64,000 bases of DNA from Streptomyces pactum. GTDB lineage: Bacteria; Actinomycetota; Actinomycetes; Streptomycetales; Streptomycetaceae. The translations under genes were made by a program, and so were the position numbers. The stretch covers positions 5,022,001-5,086,000 of the forward strand of contig NZ_JACYXC010000001.1 in assembly GCF_016031615.1 (NCBI RefSeq), written 5' to 3'. Shown one piece after another: positions 53,350-59,944 of this stretch (position 1 is its first letter; each line of letters starts with the position of its first letter). Below the pieces are notes generated by a model that saw only the letters and a list, made by a program, of their open reading frames with translations, did no database searches and had not been told where the DNA came from.

Positions 53350-54384
53350 TCAGTCGCCCTCGCGCCGTTCCCGGGTGGCCAGCAGCCGGCGCAGCGAGTA
53401 GAGCCGGGCGGGCTCGGCGTGGCCGTCGGCCACCCACCGGTCCAGCGCGCAGTCCGGCTCGTCGTGGCTGCACGCCCGCGGACACTCCACGGTCCCCGGC
53501 TCCAGGTCCGGGAAGGCGTGGATGACGCGCGAGGGGTCGATGTGGTTCAGCCCGAAGGAGCGCACGCCGGGGGTGTCGATGACCCAGCCCGAGGCCCCCG
53601 CCACGCCCTCGGCGCCGTCCGGGCCGGGCAGCGGCAGCGCCAGCGCCGAGGTGGTGGTGTGCCGGCCCCGCCCGGTCACCGCGTTCACCCGGCCGGTGGC
53701 CCGCCGGCGCTCCGGCACCAGGGCGTTGACCAGGGTGGTCTTCCCCACCCCGGAGTGCCCGACGAACGCGGTGACGCGGTTGACCAGCCGGCTCCGGACC
53801 CGGTCGGCGGCGTCACCGTCGGCCAGCTCGGCACGGCTGGTCACCACGTACGGCACGCCCAGCGGCTCGTACGTCTCCAGCAGCGGCCCGGCCGGGGCCA
53901 GGTCGGACTTGGTGAGCACCAGCAGCGGCTCCAGCCCCGCGTCGAAGGCGGCGACCAGGCACCGGTCGATCAGCCGGGGGCGCGGCTCGGGGTCGGCGAG
54001 CGCGGTGACGATGGCCAGCTGGTCGGCGTTGGCGACCACCACCCGCTCGTACGGGTCGTCGTCGTCGGCGGTCCGGCGGAGCACCGAGGAGCGCTCCTCG
54101 ACCCGGACCACCCGGGCCAGGGTGTCTTTGGCGCCCGACAGGTCGCCGACCACCGCGACCCGGTCGCCCACCACCACCGCCTTGCGGCCCAGCTCACGGG
54201 CCTTCATCGCGGTGACGGTGCGGTCCTCCACCAGGACCGTGAGCCGGCCCCGGTCCACGGTGAGCACGAACCCGGCGGCCGCGTCCTCATGCTTGGGGCG
54301 GATGCTGGTACGCGGGCGGCTGCCGCGACGGCCGGGACGGACCCGTACGTCGTCCTCGTCGGTGTGCTTGCCGTAGCGGCGCAT
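53350..54384 (-). CDS. rsgA: RsgA, ribosome-assembly GTPase
   Basis: 344 residues from ATG 54384 (MRRYGKHTDEDDV). Circularly permuted GTPase that checks 30S subunit maturation. OB-fold region (about 45-105), then G4 LTKSD, then the P-loop GHSGVGKTTLVNAL, then a G3-like DTPG (IDTPGVRSF), the permuted order typical of RsgA, and a C-terminal zinc knuckle with CPRACSHDEPDC. It begins 13 nt after the aroA stop on the same strand, forming an aroA-rsgA operon as in M. tuberculosis. Confidence 0.96.
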   Translation of the reverse strand: MRRYGKHTDEDDVRVRPGRRGSRPRTSIRPKHEDAAAGFVLTVDRGRLTVLVEDRTVTAMKARELGRKAVVVGDRVAVVGDLSGAKDTLARVVRVEERSSVLRRTADDDDPYERVVVANADQLAIVTALADPEPRPRLIDRCLVAAFDAGLEPLLVLTKSDLAPAGPLLETYEPLGVPYVVTSRAELADGDAADRVRSRLVNRVTAFVGHSGVGKTTLVNALVPERRRATGRVNAVTGRGRHTTTSALALPLPGPDGAEGVAGASGWVIDTPGVRSFGLNHIDPSRVIHAFPDLEPGTVECPRACSHDEPDCALDRWVADGHAEPARLYSLRRLLATRERREGD

Positions 54385-54397
54385 GGCGGGCCCGCTC

Positions 54398-55777
54398 TCA
54401 GCTTCCCGACACCGCGGCCGCGGCGGCCGGATCGGCCCCGGCGCCGAGCATCGCCGTCCACAGCCCGGGGAAGTCGGGGAGGGTCTTGCCGGTGGTGGCC
54501 ACGTTCTCCACCTCGACGCCGCCGACCACCAGGCCCAGCACCGCGGCGGCGGTGGCCAGCCGGTGGTCCTCGTAGGTGTGGAAGATCCCGCCGTGCAGCG
54601 GGCGCGGCCGGATGCGCAGGCCGTCCTCGGTCTCGGTGACGTCACCGCCCAGGTCGTTGATCTCCTTGGCCAGCGCGGCGAGCCGGTCGGTCTCGTGCAG
54701 CCGCAGGTGCGCGATCCCGCGCAGCACCGACTCGGAGTCGGCCAGCGCGGCGACGGCAGCGATCACCGGGGTCAGCTCGCCCACCTCGTGAAGATCGGCG
54801 TCGATGCCGGTGATCCGGCCGGTGCCGGTGAAGACCAGACCGGCGTCGGTGAGCTCGCAGGAGCCACCCATGTCGGTGAAGATCCGGCGCAGTTCGTCAC
54901 CCGGCTGGGTGGTGCGCTCGGGCCAGTCCGGGATGGTCACCCGGCCGCCGGTGACCAGCGCGGCGGCCAGGAACGGCGCCGCGTTCGACAGGTCCGGCTC
55001 CACCACCAGGTCCCGGCCGAGCAGCGCGCTGGGGGTGACCCGCCAGACGTCGGGCTCGCCGCCCGACTCGGGGGTGTCCACCGCCGCCCCGGCGCCCCGC
55101 AGCATGTCCACGGTCATCCGGATGTGCGGCAGCGAGGGCAGCGCGGAGCCCACGTGCCGTACCTCCACGCCCTGGTTGAAGCGCGGGGCGGACAGCAGCA
55201 GCGCGCTCACGAACTGCGAGGAGGACGACGCGTCGATCCGCACCGGTCCGCCGGCCACCGCCCCGGTGCCGTGCACGGTCATCGGCAGGCAGCCGCGGCC
55301 GTCGTCGTCGATCCGCACCCCCAGCGCGCGCAGCGCGTCGATCACCCCGTGCAGCGGGCGCTCGTGGCTGCGCGGGTCGCCGTCGAAGCGGACCGGGCCG
55401 TCGGCGAGCGCGGCGACCGGCGGCAGGAAGCGCATCACGGTCCCGGCGTTGCCCACGTCCACGGCGGCCGGGCCCTGCGGACCGGCCGGGATGATCCGCC
55501 ACGCCTCACCGGGCCCGTCCGCGCCGGTGCCCGCCGACACCGTCTCCTCGATGCCCACGCCCATCGCGCGCAGCGCCTCGGCCATCAGCAGGGTGTCGCG
55601 GGACCGCAGCGGGCGGCGCAGCCAGCCGGGCTCGGAGGCGAGGGCGGCCAGCACCAGCCCCCGGTTGGTGACCGACTTCGAGCCGGGCACGGTGACGGTC
55701 GCATCGACCGCCCCCGGAGCGAGCGGGGCGGGCCAGAGGGCGGTGTCAGCGCCCGGAGAAGACTCAGTGCCGGTCAT
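54398..55777 (-). CDS. aroA: AroA, 3-phosphoshikimate 1-carboxyvinyltransferase (EPSP synthase)
   Basis: 459 residues. Sixth step of the shikimate pathway. Conserved segments: VPGSKSVTNRGLVLAA near the N-terminus, DVGNAGTVMRFLPP, SSSQFVSALLL, HIRMTVDML, and near the C-terminus HLRLHETDRLAALAKE and TYEDHRLA. ATG 55777 follows TAAAGT by 7 nt on the minus strand, and the intervening GAAGG could also serve as ribosome site, so leaderless or short leader cannot be told apart. Followed by rsgA. Confidence 0.97.
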   Translation of the reverse strand: MTGTESSPGADTALWPAPLAPGAVDATVTVPGSKSVTNRGLVLAALASEPGWLRRPLRSRDTLLMAEALRAMGVGIEETVSAGTGADGPGEAWRIIPAGPQGPAAVDVGNAGTVMRFLPPVAALADGPVRFDGDPRSHERPLHGVIDALRALGVRIDDDGRGCLPMTVHGTGAVAGGPVRIDASSSSQFVSALLLSAPRFNQGVEVRHVGSALPSLPHIRMTVDMLRGAGAAVDTPESGGEPDVWRVTPSALLGRDLVVEPDLSNAAPFLAAALVTGGRVTIPDWPERTTQPGDELRRIFTDMGGSCELTDAGLVFTGTGRITGIDADLHEVGELTPVIAAVAALADSESVLRGIAHLRLHETDRLAALAKEINDLGGDVTETEDGLRIRPRPLHGGIFHTYEDHRLATAAAVLGLVVGGVEVENVATTGKTLPDFPGLWTAMLGAGADPAAAAAVSGS

Positions 55778-55877
55778 GGCCTTCACTTTAGTGGTTCGCC
55801 CAGCGAGTGATTCCTGGCCAAAAGCGATGAAACTCAGTCGAAACACAGCACTGGTAACGGCCCGGGGTCCGGTCGGG

Positions 55878-56618
55878 TCACAGCCCCAGCAGCCAGGTCC
55901 CGCCACCGATCAGCGAGCTGAGCGTGACCACGTGGAAGAACAGCAGCCACACCGTCGCCGGGACGCCGGTGAGCCGGGCCAGCTGGTCCGGGTCGGAGTC
56001 GGTGCCGCCGGCCGCGGCGGACGCCCGGCGCCTGCCGTACGACCGGCGCTTGCGCTGGAGCTCGAAGGGCGGCCGGACACCACCCAGGAGGAGGAACCAG
56101 ACCACGCCGTAGGCGAAGGCCGCCTGCACCTCGGGTCCGGTCAGCCAGGAGACCAGCAGGAAGGCCGCCCCGGTGACCACCACGGTGAGCACCCCGTAGG
56201 CGTTGCGGATCATCACCAGCATCACCAGCAGCAGCCCGGTCGCCCCCCACAGCAGCGCGGTGATGTGGTCCTCGGCCAGCAGCCAGGCACCGCCCAGCCC
56301 CAGCAGCGACGGGGCGGTGTACCCGGCGGCGGCGGTCAGGATCATGCCGATCCCGGTCGGCCTGCCGCGCGAGACGGTCAGGCCCGAGGTGTCCGAGTGC
56401 AGCCGTATGCCGTCCAGCCGGCGCCCGCTGAGCAGCGCCACCAGGCCGTGCCCGCCCTCGTGGGCGATGGTGATCGCGTTGCGGGCCAGCAGCCAGGCCG
56501 GCCGGTGGACCACCAGCGACAGCGCCAGCACCCCGGTGACGGCGACCAGCCACGGGGACGGCTCCGGCTGGCTGCCGACCACCCGGTCCCACAGCTCGGC
56601 GGCGTTCGTTACGTCCAT
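55878..56618 (-). CDS. M50-family (site-2-protease-like) integral membrane peptidase
   Basis: 246 residues from ATG 56618 (MDVTNAAELW), with GAGGAG upstream. Six or so membrane helices. The zinc motif HEGGHG (HExxH) lies in a membrane helix, in AITIAHEGGHGLVALLSGRR at about residues 52-71, as expected for intramembrane metalloproteases. A second metal-ligand motif (usually xDG) is not obvious, so activity is uncertain. Divergent from the SRAP gene with 83 bp between. Confidence 0.85.
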   Translation of the reverse strand: MDVTNAAELWDRVVGSQPEPSPWLVAVTGVLALSLVVHRPAWLLARNAITIAHEGGHGLVALLSGRRLDGIRLHSDTSGLTVSRGRPTGIGMILTAAAGYTAPSLLGLGGAWLLAEDHITALLWGATGLLLVMLVMIRNAYGVLTVVVTGAAFLLVSWLTGPEVQAAFAYGVVWFLLLGGVRPPFELQRKRRSYGRRRASAAAGGTDSDPDQLARLTGVPATVWLLFFHVVTLSSLIGGGTWLLGL

Positions 56619-56701
56619 GGGCGGGCGGCTCCTCGGTTCCGGTCGGTGCGTTCGGCGTCCCCCGCGCCACGGAGCGCGGGCGTCGTGGCAGTGTGGCACC
56701 C

Positions 56702-57520
56702 ATGTGCGGTCGATACGCAGCGAGCCGGCGGCCGGAGGATCTCGTCGGGCTCTTCGCAGTGGACAGGTGGGAACCCGAGGAGACCCTGGAGCCGGACTGG
56801 AACGTCGCCCCGACGAAACGGGTCCACGCGGTGCTCGAACGCCCCCTGAAGGATTCGGGCGACCCCCGCCCGGTGCGGCAGCTGCGCCCGCTGAAGTGGG
56901 GGCTGGTCCCGTCCTGGGCGAAGTCGCCGGACGTCGGGGTGAAGATGATCAACGCGCGGGCGGAGACCGTGCACGAGAAGGCGTCCTTCCGCCGCCCCTT
57001 CGCGCAGCGCCGCTGCCTGCTCCCCGCGGACGGCTACTACGAGTGGGTCACCGGCGCGGCCGAGCGGCAGCTGGAGGAGCAGGGCCGGCGCAAGCGCGCC
57101 CGCAAGCAGCCCTACTTCGTCACCCCGGCCGACGGTTCGGTGATGGCGATGGCCGGGCTGTACGAGTTCTGGCGGGACCGGACGCTGCCGGACGACCACC
57201 CGCGCGCCTGGTGGGTGACGTGCACGGTGATAACCACCGAGGCGGAGAAGGAACCGCTGGCCGGCGCCGGTGACGGCCCCGGACCCCGGTCGCTCGCCGA
57301 GATCCACCCCCGGATGCCGCTGGTCCTCACCCCCGACCGCTGGTCGGCCTGGCTGGACCCGGCCCGCACCGACCCGGCCGACCTGCGGGAGCTGCTCGCC
57401 CCGCCGCCGCCGGACCTGCTGCGCGCCTACCCGGTGGGCACCGCGGTCAGCGACGTGCGGAACAACGGCCCCGAGCTGGTCACCGAGCTGGACGGACCCG
57501 AGGTGGGCACCCTCTTCTGA
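56702..57520 (+). CDS. SRAP-domain protein (HMCES/YedK type)
   Basis: 272 residues. SRAP proteins crosslink to abasic sites in single-stranded DNA through the N-terminal Cys2 and shield them. Cys2 follows the initiator Met in MCGRYAA, so the start at ATG 56702 is fixed by function. Other family residues: NARAET, PADGYYEW and EIHPRMPLVL with the catalytic His. Inserts around residues 120-140 (Lys/Arg-rich). CAGTGT ends 7 nt before the ATG (leaderless). A relative (Rv3226c) lies near aroA and sigH in M. tuberculosis. Confidence 0.94.
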   Translation: MCGRYAASRRPEDLVGLFAVDRWEPEETLEPDWNVAPTKRVHAVLERPLKDSGDPRPVRQLRPLKWGLVPSWAKSPDVGVKMINARAETVHEKASFRRPFAQRRCLLPADGYYEWVTGAAERQLEEQGRRKRARKQPYFVTPADGSVMAMAGLYEFWRDRTLPDDHPRAWWVTCTVITTEAEKEPLAGAGDGPGPRSLAEIHPRMPLVLTPDRWSAWLDPARTDPADLRELLAPPPPDLLRAYPVGTAVSDVRNNGPELVTELDGPEVGTLF

Positions 57521-57749
57521 CCCCGCCGCGCCGCCGGGGCGGGCTCCCCGGTGCGGCGGCCGGCGTGCCGTGGTGTCCGAGGCACGGTGCCGCCGTGCCG
57601 CCGTGATGACCTGTCCCGTGACGGCGTGAGCCCGCTGAGGCCCTGAGGGCGTGAGGCAGCGACGCAGCGAGGCCGTGAGGCGGCGACGCCGCGCCGCCGT
57701 GCCGAGGAAAGACCGTGACCGACCACCGTGAAGTGAGCGAGGCAGCGCC

Positions 57750-58460
57750 ATGAGCAGGACCGACGACGGGACCCGGACGCCGGACGGCGCCGGGGGTGAC
57801 GGGGACGGCCGCGGCGGCGGGACCGGGCCGGTCACCACCCGGACCGTGCCCACCCCGGTGGGCGACGCCCGGATCACCTGGCACCCGGCCCGGGCCGCCC
57901 GCGCGGTCCTGGCGGTGAGCCACGGCGCCGGCGGCGGCATCGAGGCCCGCGACCTGGTGGCCCTGGCCGCCGCGCTGCCGCCCCGGGGCGTCACCGTCGC
58001 CCTGGTGGAACAGCCCTGGCGGGTGGCGGGCAAGAAGGTCGCCCCGGCCCCGAAGACCCTGGACGCGGGGTGGACCGCCGTGTGGCCCGCGCTGTGCGCC
58101 CCGGGGCTGCCGGTGGTGGCGGGCGGGCGCAGCGCCGGCGCCCGGGTGGCCTGCCGCACGGGTGCCGAGCTCGGCGCGCACGCGGTGCTGGCGCTCGCGT
58201 TCCCGCTGCACCCGCCGAGGAAGCCGGAGAAGTCCCGGGCCGGGGAACTGACCGGGACCGGGCTGCCCACCCTGGTGGTGCAGGGCGACCGGGACCCCTT
58301 CGGCCGGCCCGGGGAGTTCCCGGAGGGCACCGCGCTGGTGGCGGTGCCGGGTGCCGACCACGGGTTCGCCGTGCCGCGCACCGGCGCCGTCACCCAGGCG
58401 GAGGCACTGGCTCAGCTCACCGGGGCGGTCGGCGACTGGCTGGAAAAGATTCTCGGCTGA
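57750..58460 (+). CDS. Small alpha/beta-hydrolase (dienelactone-hydrolase/KANL3-Tex30-like)
   Basis: 236 residues. A Gly/Asp/Thr-rich N-terminus (about 30 residues) precedes the fold: LAVSHGAGGG (oxyanion loop), nucleophile Ser in AGGRSAGAR, an acid in VQGDRDPFG and a C-terminal His in GADHGFAVP. Enzymatic role unknown. It ends only 4 bp before the sigR promoter, so promoter and gene are tightly packed. A 229-bp repeat-rich gap separates it from the SRAP gene. Confidence 0.85.
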   Translation: MSRTDDGTRTPDGAGGDGDGRGGGTGPVTTRTVPTPVGDARITWHPARAARAVLAVSHGAGGGIEARDLVALAAALPPRGVTVALVEQPWRVAGKKVAPAPKTLDAGWTAVWPALCAPGLPVVAGGRSAGARVACRTGAELGAHAVLALAFPLHPPRKPEKSRAGELTGTGLPTLVVQGDRDPFGRPGEFPEGTALVAVPGADHGFAVPRTGAVTQAEALAQLTGAVGDWLEKILG

Positions 58461-58464
58461 CCCG

Positions 58465-58490
58465 GGAATGCGGCGCCGGGGCCCGGTGTT
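58465..58490 (+). promoter_or_regulatory. sigmaR-dependent promoter of sigR-rsrA (GGAAT-N18-GTT)
   Basis: GGAAT (58465-58469), exactly 18 nt, GTT (58488-58490). This is the autoregulated promoter (sigRp2 in S. coelicolor terms). The transcript would start near 58497 and translate from ATG 58560. Confidence 0.9.
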
Positions 58491-58559
58491 GACCGTGGCG
58501 TCGGAACACAGACGCTTCGGTACGCAGAGGCCACCGCAACAGAAGTAGGGAGTCCCCGC

Positions 58560-59414
58560 ATGGGTTCGCTTGCCTGCCCGGCCCGCCCGCAGTCCGCCGG
58601 CTTCGACTGGGCGCAGCTGCAGGTGGCGCCTGCCGCCAGGACAGAAGGGGCGAGCGGATCGGATCGTCGTCTATTCTCCGATTCAAGTGGTTCCGGATCC
58701 GGTTCCACCACGGTCTTGGAGGAGGTGGGTCAGGTCACTGGCACCGACGCGGGGGCCGACGGCACGGGCGCGGAGCAGCTGGACGAGCGTGGCCGGGAGA
58801 CGTCCACGGAGCGCAACGCGCGTTTCGAGCGGGACGCCCTGACCTTCCTCGACCAGATGTACTCCGCGGCGCTGCGGATGACGCGCAACCCGGCCGACGC
58901 GGAGGACCTGGTTCAGGAGACCTACGCCAAGGCGTACGCGTCCTTCCACCAGTTCCGTGAGGGCACCAACCTCAAGGCCTGGCTGTACCGCATCCTGACC
59001 AACACCTTCATCAACTCGTACCGCAAGAAGCAGCGCGAGCCCCAGCGCAGCGCCGCCGAGGAGATCGAGGACTGGCAGCTGGCGCGGGCCGAGTCGCACA
59101 TGTCCACGGGCCTGCGCTCCGCCGAGTCCCAGGCACTCGACCACCTGCCGGACTCCGATGTCAAGGAGGCCCTTCAGGCCATCCCGGAGGAATTCCGCAT
59201 CGCGGTCTACCTCGCCGACGTCGAAGGGTTTGCGTACAAGGAGATCGCGGACATCATGGGGACACCCATCGGTACCGTGATGTCCCGTCTGCACCGGGGG
59301 CGCCGCCAGCTCCGCGGCCTGCTGGAGGACTACGCCCGTGGGCGCGGTCTGGTCCCGGCGGGCGCGGGTGCCGCGGCCGACGAGTCGCACGATCGGAAAG
59401 GCTCGGACTCATGA
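58560..59414 (+). CDS. sigR: SigR, thiol-oxidative-stress sigma factor (long form from ATG 58560)
   Basis: 284 residues from ATG 58560 (GGAG 7 nt upstream) and 229 from GTG 58725 (MGQVTGTDAG). These match the two S. coelicolor products: the short stable sigmaR of about 227 residues and the inducible long sigmaR-prime with a 55-residue N-terminal extension that makes it unstable. ECF architecture: region 2 around MTRNPADAEDLVQETYAKAY, region 4 with EFRIAVYLADVEGFAYKEIA and GTVMSRLHRGRRQLR. sigmaR directs thiol homeostasis, proteolysis and ribosome genes. The stop overlaps rsrA (ATGA). Regulated by its own promoter and probably by a second promoter within the extension. Confidence 0.97.
   Translation: MGSLACPARPQSAGFDWAQLQVAPAARTEGASGSDRRLFSDSSGSGSGSTTVLEEVGQVTGTDAGADGTGAEQLDERGRETSTERNARFERDALTFLDQMYSAALRMTRNPADAEDLVQETYAKAYASFHQFREGTNLKAWLYRILTNTFINSYRKKQREPQRSAAEEIEDWQLARAESHMSTGLRSAESQALDHLPDSDVKEALQAIPEEFRIAVYLADVEGFAYKEIADIMGTPIGTVMSRLHRGRRQLRGLLEDYARGRGLVPAGAGAAADESHDRKGSDS
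58641..58677 (+). promoter_or_regulatory. Candidate second sigR promoter (sigRp1) inside the N-terminal extension
   Basis: TATTCT (58672-58677) is a good -10. The -35 region 17-18 nt upstream is poor, but ACAGAA lies just before it, the layout expected of a WblC-assisted promoter. A start near 58684 would give only short sigmaR from GTG 58725. Inference from layout only. Confidence 0.4.
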
Positions 59415-59809
59415 GCTGCGGAGATCCTCACGAGACGGACTGCTCCGAGGTTCTCGACCACCTCTACGAGTTCCTCGACCACGAGATGCCCGAGGGCGAC
59501 TGCGCCAAGTTCGAGGTGCACATCGACGAGTGCTCCCCGTGCCTGGAGAAGTACGGCCTGGAGCAGGCCGTGAAGAAGCTCGTCAAGCGGTGCTGCGGCC
59601 ACGACGACGTGCCGAGTGACCTGCGGTCCAAGGTCATGGGGCGGATCGAGCTGATCCGCTCCGGCCAGGTGACACCCGAGATGGACCTCGGCCGCCCGCT
59701 GCACGGCGGGACCGCCGCGCAGGGTCAGGGCAGTGCGAACGCCCAGGCCGCAGGTCCCGGTGGCGGGCCGCGCACGGACTCGGACGTTCCGGCCACCGCG
59801 CAAGACTGA
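59411..59809 (+). CDS. rsrA: RsrA, zinc-binding redox anti-sigma factor
   Basis: 132 residues. It binds sigmaR when reduced; disulfide formation expels zinc and frees the sigma factor. All seven cysteines of S. coelicolor RsrA are at the same positions: Cys3, Cys11, Cys31, Cys41, Cys44, Cys61 and Cys62, with His37 completing the ZAS motif HIDECSPC. The protein is about 27 residues longer than the 105-residue S. coelicolor protein because of a Gly/Ala/Gln-rich C-terminal tail. Translationally coupled to sigR by an ATGA overlap. Confidence 0.97.
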   Translation: MSCGDPHETDCSEVLDHLYEFLDHEMPEGDCAKFEVHIDECSPCLEKYGLEQAVKKLVKRCCGHDDVPSDLRSKVMGRIELIRSGQVTPEMDLGRPLHGGTAAQGQGSANAQAAGPGGGPRTDSDVPATAQD

Positions 59810-59839
59810 ACCAGAAATCACCCGAACGAGTGCATTGAA

Positions 59840-59873
59840 CGGGCGCATCCGGCCTAAAGCCCCGATGCGCCCG
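59840..59873 (+). terminator. Terminator of sigR-rsrA
   Basis: 10-bp stem CGGGCGCATC (59840-59849) and complement (59864-59873), 14-nt loop, 30 nt after rsrA. Confidence 0.75.
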
Positions 59874-59944
59874 CCTCGTCCCCGGCTCGGCAATATCCTC
59901 CCCAACCTGACGGCACTGATCGAGCAGGCGGGAGGAGGGGGGCC

